From the NCBI RefSeq assembly GCF_001742745.1, contig NZ_MJAK01000001.1, forward strand, positions 682,001 to 746,000: a stretch of 64,000 bases of DNA. The letters are read 5' to 3'. The notes beneath the pieces are model-generated. The model made no database searches, was not told where the DNA came from, and saw only the letters and a list, made by a program, of their open reading frames with translations. The position numbers and the translations under genes are program-made. Shown one piece after another: positions 38,372 to 46,879 of this stretch (position 1 is the stretch's first letter; every line of letters begins with the position of its first letter). This DNA is from Curtobacterium sp. ER1/6 (GTDB lineage Bacteria; Actinomycetota; Actinomycetes; Actinomycetales; Microbacteriaceae).

Positions 38372-39096
38372 GATGGGTTTCCTTCCGGGATGGGATTGCG
38401 GGCTCGCTCGCGCGATCCCTGGCGCTGCCGCGCGGACGGGTCGGCGGTGCCCTTCGGCACCGCCGCCCGCTGCAGCGCGGCGAACACGATCTCGAACGCG
38501 ATCGCGAGTGCGATCACGAGGATGGAGGCGCCGAGCATCTCGGCGTAGTCCTGGGTCTTGAGGCCGAGGAAGAAGTAGCCGCCGAGGCCACCGGCGCCGA
38601 CGTACGCGGCGAGCGTGGCGGTCGCGACGACCTGCAGGACGGCGGCGCGCACGCCACCGATGAGCAGCGGGAGCCCGAGCGGGATCTCCACCTTCCAGAG
38701 CACCTGCCAGCCGGTCATCCCCTGCGCCTTCGCGGCGTCGACCGTGACGGGGTCGACCGACTCGATGCCCGCGTAGGCACCGGCGAGCACGGACGGGACG
38801 GCGAGGATCACGAGGGCGAGCAACGGCGCCTGGAGGCCGATGCCGAGCATGAGCCCGAAGAGCGACAGCACGCCGAGGGTCGGCAGGGCCCGGATGCCGC
38901 CGGACAGTGCGATCGCGAGGCCGCGGGCCCGACCGGTGTGCCCGATCGCGTACCCGATCGGGATCGCGATGACCGAGGCGATGACCACCGCGAGGAGCGT
39001 GATCCACACGTGCTCCCAGAGCCGGGCCGGGATCGCGTTGAAGCCGGTGTAGTTCGCCGGGTCGAACACCCAGCCGAAAGCCTGACCGATGATCAC
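38368..39096 (-). CDS. Osmoprotectant ABC transporter permease (second)
   Basis: 242-residue BPD-type inner-membrane permease with six predicted helices and the EAA-like loop AKAQGMTGWQVLWKVEIPLGLPLLIGG that contacts the ATPase. GTG start at 39096 overlaps the previous gene's stop as GTGA. The last ~25 residues are charged and cytoplasmic. Confidence 0.92.
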   Translation of the reverse strand: MIIGQAFGWVFDPANYTGFNAIPARLWEHVWITLLAVVIASVIAIPIGYAIGHTGRARGLAIALSGGIRALPTLGVLSLFGLMLGIGLQAPLLALVILAVPSVLAGAYAGIESVDPVTVDAAKAQGMTGWQVLWKVEIPLGLPLLIGGVRAAVLQVVATATLAAYVGAGGLGGYFFLGLKTQDYAEMLGASILVIALAIAFEIVFAALQRAAVPKGTADPSARQRQGSRERARNPIPEGNPS

Positions 39097-39809
39097 GAGA
39101 CCACCTCCGCACGCTGGAGCACGCGACGTGCGGCCCGTCGGCTCCGTGGCGCGCGTCGCGTCCACGGCATGACGACCCGACCGAGCAGGACGAGCAGACC
39201 GTCGAGGGCGAAGGCGAGCACGAGCACCATGACGATGCCGGAGATGATCTCCTCGAAGATGCCGCGGGCGAGACCGTCCGTGAAGAGCGACCCGAGGCTC
39301 TGGATCCCGAGCACCGCGCCGACGGTCGTCAGCGAGATGGTGGAGACCGCGACCACGCGGAGCCCCGCGAGGAGGACCGGGCCGGCCAGTGGGAGCTCGA
39401 CGCGGAAGAACCGCTGCACGCCGGAGTAGCCCATCGCCGTCGACGCGGCCTTGGTGCCGGCGTCCACCGAGGTCAGCCCGTCCACCGTCGACCGGACCAT
39501 GAGCGCCAGGCCGTAGATCGTCAGGCTGATGATGACGTTGACCGGGCTCTGCAGGCTCGTGCCGATGATGCTCGGCAGCGCGACGAACAGGGCGAGCGAC
39601 GGGATCGCGTAGAGCAGTCCCGCGAACGTCACGATGCCGCTGCCGAGGCCGGCCGCGAAGCGGGAGCCGCCGGGCCGCTGCAGCCGGACGACGAGCCACC
39701 CGATCGGGATCGACAGCAGGAAGGCGATGATGATCGGCGGGATCGCGATCGCGAGGTGCGAGGCCGTGTCCTCCCCGATCGTGTCGAGGTTGGACAGCAC
39801 CCACTTCAC
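39093..39809 (-). CDS. Osmoprotectant ABC transporter permease (first)
   Basis: 238-residue BPD-type permease, six helices; the coupling loop is TAMGYSGVQRFFRVELPLAGPVLLAG. GTG start at 39809 overlaps the ATPase stop. Paralogous to the second permease, as in OpuCB/OpuCD systems. Confidence 0.92.
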   Translation of the reverse strand: MKWVLSNLDTIGEDTASHLAIAIPPIIIAFLLSIPIGWLVVRLQRPGGSRFAAGLGSGIVTFAGLLYAIPSLALFVALPSIIGTSLQSPVNVIISLTIYGLALMVRSTVDGLTSVDAGTKAASTAMGYSGVQRFFRVELPLAGPVLLAGLRVVAVSTISLTTVGAVLGIQSLGSLFTDGLARGIFEEIISGIVMVLVLAFALDGLLVLLGRVVMPWTRRAPRSRRAARRVLQRAEVVS

Positions 39810-40714
39810 CGCGGACTCCCACCCTGCGCCGCAGCACCCGGGGCGCCGGTGGGCGCCTCGGCCTCGGAGCGGACAGCGGCAGCGGCGTCGACGACACCGA
39901 CGGGGCCGGTGAGCACACCGGCGGCTCGGCCGTCCCCGTCGACGACGATCGGCCCGGTCGGGGTCTGCTCGACCCGCAGGGCACGACGGCCGCGACCGGC
40001 GCCGATGAAGTTCGCGACGAAGTCGTCCGCCGGCGCGGCCAGGATCTCGGCGGGCGTACCGAGCTGGGCGATCTCGCCGCCCTTCTTGAGGATGACGACC
40101 TGGTCGCCGAGCTTGAACGCCTCGTCGATGTCGTGCGTGACGAACACCACGGTCTTGCCGAGTTCGCGCTGCAGCCGGATGAGTTCGTCCTGCAGGTCGG
40201 TGCGCACGAGCGGGTCGACCGCACCGAAGGGCTCGTCCATGAGGAGCACGTTCGGGTCGACCGCGAGGCCGCGGGCCACGCCGACACGCTGCTGCTGGCC
40301 GCCGGAGAGCTGCGACGGGTACCGGTCCGCGAAGGCGCGGTCCAACCCGACGGTGTCCATGAGCTCGAGGGCCCGCGCGCGGGCCTCGCCCTTCGACACC
40401 CCCGTGAGCAGCGGCACCGTGGCGATGTTGTCCACGACCCGGCGGTGCGGGAGCAGACCGGCGTTCTGCATCACGTAGCCGATCCGGCGACGGAGCTGGA
40501 CGGGGTCGACGCCGGCGACGTCCTCCCCGTCGATCGACACCGTGCCGGCCGACGGGTCGACCATGCGGTTGATCATGCGGAGCAGGGTCGTCTTGCCGCA
40601 GCCGCTCGACCCGACGAAGACCGTGGTGGTCCGCGAGGGGATGACGAGGCTGAAGTCGTCGACCGCGTTGGTGCCGTCCGGGTACGTCTTGCGCACCGAG
40701 CGGAACTCGATCAT
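39806..40714 (-). CDS. Osmoprotectant ABC transporter ATPase
   Basis: 302-residue ATPase of the OpuCA/ProV class. Walker A GSSGCGKT (35-42), LSGGQQQRVGVARGL and Walker B VLLMDEPFGAVDP. After about residue 245 there is only a remnant of the CBS region found in longer OpuCA proteins (LRVEQTPTGPIVVDGDG), so osmosensing by tandem CBS domains is probably absent. ATG at 40714 has AGAAGGG 8 nt upstream. First gene of the operon; TACGCT on the minus strand near 40757 is a possible -10. Confidence 0.93.
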   Translation of the reverse strand: MIEFRSVRKTYPDGTNAVDDFSLVIPSRTTTVFVGSSGCGKTTLLRMINRMVDPSAGTVSIDGEDVAGVDPVQLRRRIGYVMQNAGLLPHRRVVDNIATVPLLTGVSKGEARARALELMDTVGLDRAFADRYPSQLSGGQQQRVGVARGLAVDPNVLLMDEPFGAVDPLVRTDLQDELIRLQRELGKTVVFVTHDIDEAFKLGDQVVILKKGGEIAQLGTPAEILAAPADDFVANFIGAGRGRRALRVEQTPTGPIVVDGDGRAAGVLTGPVGVVDAAAAVRSEAEAPTGAPGAAAQGGSPR

Positions 40715-40859
40715 GTGGGTGCCCTTCTGTTCGGAGGTAGCCCGACTCCGGATGAGCGTACCCGTGTGGTCCGCCGACGGTTCCGTTGCGACCCACCATG
40801 ACGGAACGCGGACAACGGACAAGCCGTGAACGCGCCCAGCAAGCACTCTGAGGACGACG

Positions 40860-40899
40860 CAAGACGCCCGCGCTCCGGGAGCGGAGCGCGGGCGTCTTG
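40860..40899 (-). terminator. Terminator after the TetR gene
   Basis: CAAGACGCCCGCGCTCC (40860-40876) pairs perfectly over 17 bp with 40883-40899, 6-nt loop. It lies 36 bp after the TetR stop and insulates the osmoprotectant operon promoter. Confidence 0.8.
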
Positions 40900-40934
40900 G
40901 TCTCCGGCGACGGTTCGGTCCGTCACCGCGGGCG

Positions 40935-41582
40935 TCAGGAGGCGGCGACCACCGCTTCGAGGTGTGCGCGGCTCATCGTGCGGTACTCCTCGATGAGCGC
41001 GGTGTCGGGTGCGGACCGATCGCGCATCGCACGGGCGATGACGGCGTGCGCGGACTCGGCGAGCACGACCCAGGTGCGCGCCACCCGCTCCCCGGCCGGG
41101 AACCCGAACCGGTCGTGCAGGACCTGCGACACGGCCGCCCCCAGCGCGGCCATGCGGTCCTCGGCGTCACGGGAACCGGTGTCGGCAGCGTCCCCGAAGC
41201 GGATGGCCCGGAAGCCGGGCTCGGTCCGGTACATCTCGACGGTCGCGTCGACGAGCGCGTCGCAGGCCTCCTGCCAGGAGCCCGCCCCGCTCTCGTCGAG
41301 TGCCGACAGGAAGCGCTCGGCGAGCCGCTGGGTGCTCCTGATGGCGAGCGCCTCGACGACGGCGATGCGGTCCGGGAAGTACCGGTAGACCGTGCCGATC
41401 GACGCCCCCGCGCGCTCGGCCACCATGGCCGTGGTCAGTCGCTCGAACCCGATCTCGTCGATCACCGCGGCGGCGGCGTCCAGGAGTCCCGCGAGGCGCG
41501 CCGAACTGCGGGCTTGGACCGGCTCGTTCCTGAGCAGTGATGATCCCCCCGGCAGTGCGTTCGATACCTCGGTGACGAGCAC
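40935..41582 (-). CDS. TetR/AcrR-family transcriptional regulator
   Basis: 215-residue repressor-like protein. The helix-turn-helix spans about 30-75 (LLDAAAAVIDEIGFERLTTAMVAERAGASIGTVYRYFPDR); the C-terminal ligand domain has no recognisable specificity. GTG start at 41582 with GAGGAGAA upstream. Divergent from the App1-type phosphatase gene 150 bp away, which may be a target. Confidence 0.92.
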   Translation of the reverse strand: MLVTEVSNALPGGSSLLRNEPVQARSSARLAGLLDAAAAVIDEIGFERLTTAMVAERAGASIGTVYRYFPDRIAVVEALAIRSTQRLAERFLSALDESGAGSWQEACDALVDATVEMYRTEPGFRAIRFGDAADTGSRDAEDRMAALGAAVSQVLHDRFGFPAGERVARTWVVLAESAHAVIARAMRDRSAPDTALIEEYRTMSRAHLEAVVAAS

Positions 41583-41732
41583 GTGTTCTCCTCTTGCACT
41601 CCGTCCGGAGCGCGGTCATGTGGGAAGTGACGGAGGCAACTCTCGCAGAGACCGGCTGGGTCGTGGCTGCGACTCACAGGCCGGGCGCACCGGGATCCGC
41701 CCTCCCGAGCCGCCTCGTGGAAGGATGGGGGC

Positions 41733-42797
41733 ATGCCCGCCCCGACGCCCCACGAGCCGTCGCTGGCCGCACCGATCCTCCACCGAGCCGCCCGCATCGA
41801 GGACGCCGTGCAGGAGTTCCGGGAGCACCGCGCACGTCGGCACGGGCTCGTCCCGACGGTCGTGCCGTACACGGGGTACGGCGCTCCGGGCTGGATCCGC
41901 GTGCTCTGCCGCGTCCTGCTCACCCGCCGCGGCCTGGCGTCGGACGTCTCCTTCGCCGGCGTCCGCGGCTGGCGGAGCTTCACGAGCGTCGCGGTCGACG
42001 ACGCCGAGGTGACCGTGACCGCCGGCGGCACGACCCACGTGGTGCAGTCCGACCGCGGCGGCGTGGTCGACGTGAAGATCCCGATCGACCTCGAACCGGG
42101 GTGGCAGACCGTGCGCCTTTCGGCCGGTGGGATGCGGGACGTGGAGGCCGACGTGTTCATCGTGGACCCGTCGACACGCTTCGGACTGCTGTCCGACATC
42201 GACGACACCGTCATGGTGACCTCGCTCCCCCGTCCGATGCTGGCCGCCTGGAACTCCTTCGTGCTCACCGAGCACGCACGGCGTCCGGTGCCGGGGATGT
42301 CGGTGCTCTACGAGCGCGTCCTCGCGCAGCACCCCGGTGCGCCGACCGTGTACCTGTCGACCGGCGCCTGGAACGTGGCGCCGACCCTGCAGCGGTTCCT
42401 GACCCGCAACATGTACCCGTCCGGCACCCTGCTGCTCACCGACTGGGGTCCCACCCACGACCGATTCTTCCGGAGCGGGCAGCTCCACAAGCAGGGGAAC
42501 CTGCGGCGCCTCGCCGAGGACTTCCCGGACGTCCAGTGGCTGCTCGTCGGCGACGACGGACAGCACGACGAGGCCCTCTACGGTGCGTTCGCGCAGGAGC
42601 ACCCCGAGAACGTCGCCGGCGTCGCGATCCGCCAGCTGTCCACGAGCGAGGCGGTCCTGGCCGGTGGTCGCTCGCGCGCACAGGAACGGACCCGCGACAC
42701 GTCGGCCCCCTGGGTCTACGCCCCGGACGGTGCGGGCCTGTGGTCGGAGCTCGCCCGGGTCGGTCTCGCCGACGCCGACCCCGCGACCCCGCTCTGA
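41733..42797 (+). CDS. App1-type (DUF2183) phosphatase
   Basis: 354-residue protein with a C-terminal App1/DUF2183 catalytic domain. The HAD-like signature DIDDT is at 155-159 and LLVGDDGQHDEALY near 273 provides the later acidic motif; YLSTGAWN and FFRSGQLHKQ are typical. The eukaryotic homologue is a phosphatidate phosphatase; the bacterial substrate is unproven. GGAAGG precedes the ATG. Followed by a GH15 gene after 117 bp. Confidence 0.88.
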   Translation: MPAPTPHEPSLAAPILHRAARIEDAVQEFREHRARRHGLVPTVVPYTGYGAPGWIRVLCRVLLTRRGLASDVSFAGVRGWRSFTSVAVDDAEVTVTAGGTTHVVQSDRGGVVDVKIPIDLEPGWQTVRLSAGGMRDVEADVFIVDPSTRFGLLSDIDDTVMVTSLPRPMLAAWNSFVLTEHARRPVPGMSVLYERVLAQHPGAPTVYLSTGAWNVAPTLQRFLTRNMYPSGTLLLTDWGPTHDRFFRSGQLHKQGNLRRLAEDFPDVQWLLVGDDGQHDEALYGAFAQEHPENVAGVAIRQLSTSEAVLAGGRSRAQERTRDTSAPWVYAPDGAGLWSELARVGLADADPATPL

Positions 42798-42914
42798 CCG
42801 GGGCCGACTCCTCCTCCGCCGCGCCGGGCGACCGCTCGGAGGCGAGCCCCGACGACCGCTGAGCAGACCTTCAGCGCCGACCGTCGCCCGGCGACCCGGT
42901 GGTTGGATCGGCGC

Positions 42915-44801
42915 ATGAGCACCGGAACCCCGCTGAACCGCATCGAGGACCACGCCCTCATCGGCGACACCGACACCGCCGCCCTGGTCGGACGGGACGG
43001 CACGATCGACTGGGCGTGCCTGCCCCGGTTCGACAGCCCGTCCACGTTCGCCTCGCTGCTCGGCACCGAGGACCACGGACACTGGTCGCTCCGTCCCACC
43101 GACCCGGCGGCCACGAGCACCCGACACCACCACCCGGACACCCTCGTGCTCGCCACCGTGTGGACGACGCCGACCGGCACCGTCGAGGTCACCGACCTCA
43201 TGCCCGCCGGTGCGCACCGTGCCGCGATCATCCGGCGCGTCCGGGGTCTGCAGGGCACGGTCGAGATCGAGCAGACGCTGCGCATCCGCTTCGACTACGC
43301 CCGCGCGCTCCCCTGGGTTCGCCAGATCGGCGGCGACGACGACCCGGCCCTGCTGGCGACCGCAGGACCGGGCTCCGTGATCGTGCGCGGGGTCCGCTTC
43401 CACGCCGACGACCACCGCCACACGAGCACCGTGACCGTGCACGACGGCGACGTCGTCGACACGGTGCTCACCTGGTACCCGTCGCACCGGGAGCCGCCGG
43501 AGCCGCTCGACGTCGACGCGGCGCTCGAGCACACCGAGCGGTGGTGGCGCGACTGGATGGCGACCGCGCACACCGAGGGCCCGTACGCCGAGGCGAGCCG
43601 ACGCTCCCTGCTGATCCTGCGTGCGATGACCCACGGCGAGACCGGCGGCGTCGTGGCGGCCGCGACCACGAGCCTCCCGGAGGACCCCGGCGGGGAGCGC
43701 AACTGGGACTACCGCTACGTCTGGCTCCGCGACGCCTCCCTCGCCCTGGCCTCGCTGATCGCGCACGGCTACCGCGACGAGGCGACCCACTGGCGCGGCT
43801 GGCTGCTCCGCGCGATCGCCGGCGATCCCGCCGACGTGCAGATCATGTACGGCATCGCCGGCGAACGGGAGCTCCCGGAACGCTCGATCGACGAGCTGCC
43901 CGGGTACCTCGGGTCGCGGCCCGTGCGCGTCGGCAACGGTGCGTCGACCCAGTACCAGGGGGACGTGTTCGGCGAGGTGCTCGCCGCGCTGCACGACGCC
44001 CGCGAGCTCGGCGTCGAGGAGAACGCGGACTCGTGGGCGCTGCAACGTGCGCTGCTCGGCTACGTCGAGGAGCACTGGCAGCAGCCCGACAACGGGATCT
44101 GGGAGATGCGCGGCCCGCGACGGCACTTCACGCACTCGCGCGCCATGATCTGGGCGGCGCTCGACCGCGGCGTCGCAGCCGTCGAGGAGTTCGGCCTCGA
44201 GGGGCCGGTCGACCGATGGCGGACCCTGCGCGACCAGGTGCGTGCCGAGATCGAGGAGCACGGCTGGAACGCCGAACGGGGCAGCTACCGCCAGCACTAC
44301 GACACCGACGAGGTGGACGCGAGCCTGCTCGTGCTGCCGCAGATCGGCTACGTGCGCGCCGACGACCCGCGCATGACCGGGACCGTCGCCGCCATCGAGC
44401 AGGACCTGCGCGTCGGGGAGCACGGCCTCGTGCTGCGCTACCGGACGACGTCGGGCTTCGACGGGCTGTCCGGCAGCGAGCACCCCTTCCTGGCGTGCTC
44501 GTTCTGGTTGGTCGAGCAGTACGCGGCGTCCGGACGCGTCGACGACGCCGAGCGGCTGATGGACGTGCTCGTCGGCTACGCCAACGACGTCGGCATGCTG
44601 TCCGAGGAGATCGACGTCGCCACCGGGCACCACATCGGCAACACGCCGCAGGTGCTGTCGCACCTGACCCTCGTGTCCGCGGCGGACGCCATCGCCCGGG
44701 CTCGTGGTGCGGCGTCCGGGCACCGGACGCGACTGGCCGTGCACGACGGCGGGACCCGGTCCTCGACCGGCCGGGGGACGCGCGCCGGCTCCGCGTCCTG
44801 A
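42915..44801 (+). CDS. Glycoside hydrolase family 15 protein (glucoamylase/trehalase-like)
   Basis: 628-residue cytoplasmic GH15 enzyme of the group that includes mycobacterial trehalase. N-terminal beta domain starts IEDHALIGDTDTAALVGRDGTIDWACLPRFDSP; the (alpha/alpha)6 barrel has NWDYRYVWLRDASL with a catalytic acid candidate and EEIDVATGHHIGNTPQ with the second. Likely substrates are trehalose, maltose or short alpha-glucans. ATG at 42915 lies 6 nt after TTGGAT, consistent with a leaderless start. Confidence 0.92.
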   Translation: MSTGTPLNRIEDHALIGDTDTAALVGRDGTIDWACLPRFDSPSTFASLLGTEDHGHWSLRPTDPAATSTRHHHPDTLVLATVWTTPTGTVEVTDLMPAGAHRAAIIRRVRGLQGTVEIEQTLRIRFDYARALPWVRQIGGDDDPALLATAGPGSVIVRGVRFHADDHRHTSTVTVHDGDVVDTVLTWYPSHREPPEPLDVDAALEHTERWWRDWMATAHTEGPYAEASRRSLLILRAMTHGETGGVVAAATTSLPEDPGGERNWDYRYVWLRDASLALASLIAHGYRDEATHWRGWLLRAIAGDPADVQIMYGIAGERELPERSIDELPGYLGSRPVRVGNGASTQYQGDVFGEVLAALHDARELGVEENADSWALQRALLGYVEEHWQQPDNGIWEMRGPRRHFTHSRAMIWAALDRGVAAVEEFGLEGPVDRWRTLRDQVRAEIEEHGWNAERGSYRQHYDTDEVDASLLVLPQIGYVRADDPRMTGTVAAIEQDLRVGEHGLVLRYRTTSGFDGLSGSEHPFLACSFWLVEQYAASGRVDDAERLMDVLVGYANDVGMLSEEIDVATGHHIGNTPQVLSHLTLVSAADAIARARGAASGHRTRLAVHDGGTRSSTGRGTRAGSAS

Positions 44802-44815
44802 CGGGGCCCGCAGAC

Positions 44816-44859
44816 GGACGGGAGGCGCGGTGCCGGCCGGCACCGCGCCTCCCGTCCGC
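44816..44859. repeat. GACGGACGGGAGGC palindromic repeat, copy B (44-bp perfect palindrome)
   Basis: 22 bases at 44816-44837 are exactly complementary to 44838-44859 with no loop, starting CGGACGGGAGGCGCG. It sits between the convergent GH15 and zwf genes and can terminate transcription from both sides. Confidence 0.8.
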
Positions 44860-44892
44860 CACGTGGGGGCGTCCGTCAGCTGGGGACGTCCG

Positions 44893-46266
44893 TCAGGACG
44901 ACGACTCCCAGTCCGCCGGGCCGCGCGAGCCCGCGCGGTACTCCTCGAGCGGGACCTCGCCCGACTTCCAGGCGTTCACGACCGGCTCGACGATCTCCCA
45001 GCAGCGCTCCGCGACGTCGCCGCGGATCGACAGCAGCGGGTCGTCGTGGAAGATGCCGTTGAGGACCTCACCGTACGGGGTGAGCTCACCGTCGTCGAAC
45101 GTCGACGACAGGGTGACCTGACCCATCTCGAAGGGGTTGCCGCCACCGTTCGCGGAGACCGACAGCTCGATCTCGTCCGGGTTGAGGACGATCCGGAGGG
45201 TGTCCGCCTTCGGGCGACCGGACAGGCCGGAGGGCAGGCGCGTCACCGGCTTGAAGGTGATGAGCACCTCCTTGCGGCTGGCGCCGAGCGCCTTGCCGGA
45301 GCGGAGCGTGAAGGGGACGCCCTTCCAGCGAGCGGTGTCGACCTCGACGGAGATCTCGGCGAGCGTCTCGGTCTCGCGCGACTTGTCGACGCCGTCCTCG
45401 TCCTGGTACGACGGCAGCTCCTTGCCGTCGATGGTGCCGGCCGTGTAGACCGCACGGCGCGAGGCGACCTTCGGGTCGCCGCCCTTGAGCTCGGTCGACC
45501 GGAGCACCCGGGCGAGCGAGGAGCGGAACTCCACGGCGTCGATGTCCGCCGGGGCGTCCATCGTGACAATGCCGAGGATCTGGAGCAGGTGCGACTGGAT
45601 CATGTCGACCATCGCGCCGGCCTCGTCGTAGTACTGCGCGCGGTTCTCGAGACCGAGGGTCTCGTCGTAGAAGATGTCGACCTTCTCGATGTTGTCGGCG
45701 TTCCAGATCGGCTCGAACAGTCGGTTGGCGAAGCGCAGGCCGATGATGTTGAGGACCGTGGTACGACCGAGGAAGTGGTCGGTGCGGTGGACGCGCTCCT
45801 CGGGGACGAGCTCGAGGACGGTCTTGTTGAGGGCCTGGGCACTCGCGACGTCGGTGCCGAACGGCTTCTCGAACGCCAGGGTCGTGCCCTCGGGCAGCTC
45901 GACGTCCTGCAGTGCCTCGCAGATGTCGGAGGCGATCTGCGGCGGGAGCGCGAAGTAGAGGATCGGCTCGGCCTCGGCGGCGCCGAGCAGCGCCTTCAGG
46001 TGCGCGGGGTCGGTCGGGTCGCCCTGGATGAACTGCGTCGACTCGATGGTCGCATCGACCTCCGGGCCCTTGACGTCCTGCGACGCGAAGGACTTCGTCA
46101 CGACGTCCTTCCACTGCTCCTCGCTGCGGGCGCTGCGGCCCGTACCGATCAGCTGGACGGGGACCGCTCGACCGCTCTGCAGGAACGTGCCGAGGCCCGG
46201 GAGCAGCAGGCGGGAGGCGAGGTCGCCCGTCGCGCCGAAGATGATGAGGGTGCGCTTGTCGGTCAC
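44893..46266 (-). CDS. zwf: Glucose-6-phosphate dehydrogenase
   Basis: Oxidises glucose 6-phosphate to the lactone with NADP, entry of the pentose phosphate pathway. 457 residues, shorter than the usual ~490-510. The Rossmann motif is GATGDLASR (11-19); the substrate motif normally reading RIDHYLGK is RTDHFLGR here, so the conserved Lys is Arg. The protein belongs to a divergent actinobacterial branch, and a second zwf elsewhere is likely. GTG start at 46266 with AAAGGA upstream. Convergent with GH15. Confidence 0.88.
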   Translation of the reverse strand: MTDKRTLIIFGATGDLASRLLLPGLGTFLQSGRAVPVQLIGTGRSARSEEQWKDVVTKSFASQDVKGPEVDATIESTQFIQGDPTDPAHLKALLGAAEAEPILYFALPPQIASDICEALQDVELPEGTTLAFEKPFGTDVASAQALNKTVLELVPEERVHRTDHFLGRTTVLNIIGLRFANRLFEPIWNADNIEKVDIFYDETLGLENRAQYYDEAGAMVDMIQSHLLQILGIVTMDAPADIDAVEFRSSLARVLRSTELKGGDPKVASRRAVYTAGTIDGKELPSYQDEDGVDKSRETETLAEISVEVDTARWKGVPFTLRSGKALGASRKEVLITFKPVTRLPSGLSGRPKADTLRIVLNPDEIELSVSANGGGNPFEMGQVTLSSTFDDGELTPYGEVLNGIFHDDPLLSIRGDVAERCWEIVEPVVNAWKSGEVPLEEYRAGSRGPADWESSS

Positions 46267-46408
46267 CGGAGGTGAGTCCTTTCGCTGTCGTTACGAGGTC
46301 CGCACGGGTCAAGCCGCGGGCGGGCCGATTGATTCCCTGCGAGGTCCGGCGTACCCGCTCGGCGCCGAGAGCTCGGTCCGTGGTGGGGTACGGGTCGCGG
46401 ACACACGT

Positions 46409-46436
46409 CGGGCGGCACCGGATGTGGTGCCGCCCG
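46409..46436 (-). terminator. Terminator after ctaF
   Basis: CGGGCGGCACC (46409-46419) pairs perfectly with GGTGCCGCCCG (46426-46436), 6-nt loop, 22 bp after the ctaF stop. Nothing else is seen between zwf and ctaF. Confidence 0.65.
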
Positions 46437-46458
46437 AGGTGTCAGGTGGGGATCGGGG

Positions 46459-46875
46459 TCAGTGCCCGAAGTTGCCGCGGTAGTACTCGTAGACCCAGCC
46501 CACGAGCGTCACGGTCACGAGCGCCAGCCCGATCGGGACGATCCAGAGACCGGCCGCGAGACCGAGGAAGCACACGGCCGTCGAGCCCGCGAGCAGGATC
46601 GGCCACCACGACCACGGGCTGAAGTGCCCGAGCTCGGCGTCGCCGTCCTCGATGTTCGCGTCCGGACGGTCCTCGGGCAGCACGCCGCCCTGCGAGGACA
46701 TGACCTTGCCGAGGTAGAAGGCGATGAACGCCGACATGATCCCGGTGAGGCCGATCGCCACGGTGCCGACCCACTCGGGCCGCCCGTAGTAGATGAGCGC
46801 CCAGATGGTGTACGCCGCGTCCGCGAGGATGAAGAAGACGAACAGGATCCAGAACAGGTTGGTGTTGGCGCGCAT
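46459..46875 (-). CDS. ctaF: Cytochrome c oxidase subunit IV, actinobacterial type
   Basis: 138-residue membrane protein with four hydrophobic segments, two near 5-60 and two near 90-130. It is the accessory subunit of actinobacterial aa3 oxidase, which works in a supercomplex with cytochrome bc1. Motifs WGRPEWVG-like IYYGRPEWVGTVAIGL and FYLGKVMSSQGG and the C-terminal YEYYRGNFGH are typical. ATG lies 4 bp after the ctaD stop. Confidence 0.95.
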   Translation of the reverse strand: MRANTNLFWILFVFFILADAAYTIWALIYYGRPEWVGTVAIGLTGIMSAFIAFYLGKVMSSQGGVLPEDRPDANIEDGDAELGHFSPWSWWPILLAGSTAVCFLGLAAGLWIVPIGLALVTVTLVGWVYEYYRGNFGH

Positions 46876-46879
46876 GGCG

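Noticed and set aside
40812-40860. Possible second promoter or small RNA between TetR terminator and the osmoprotectant operon
   Set aside because: Only the strong terminator and a weak TACGCT hexamer are visible; no support for an RNA gene.
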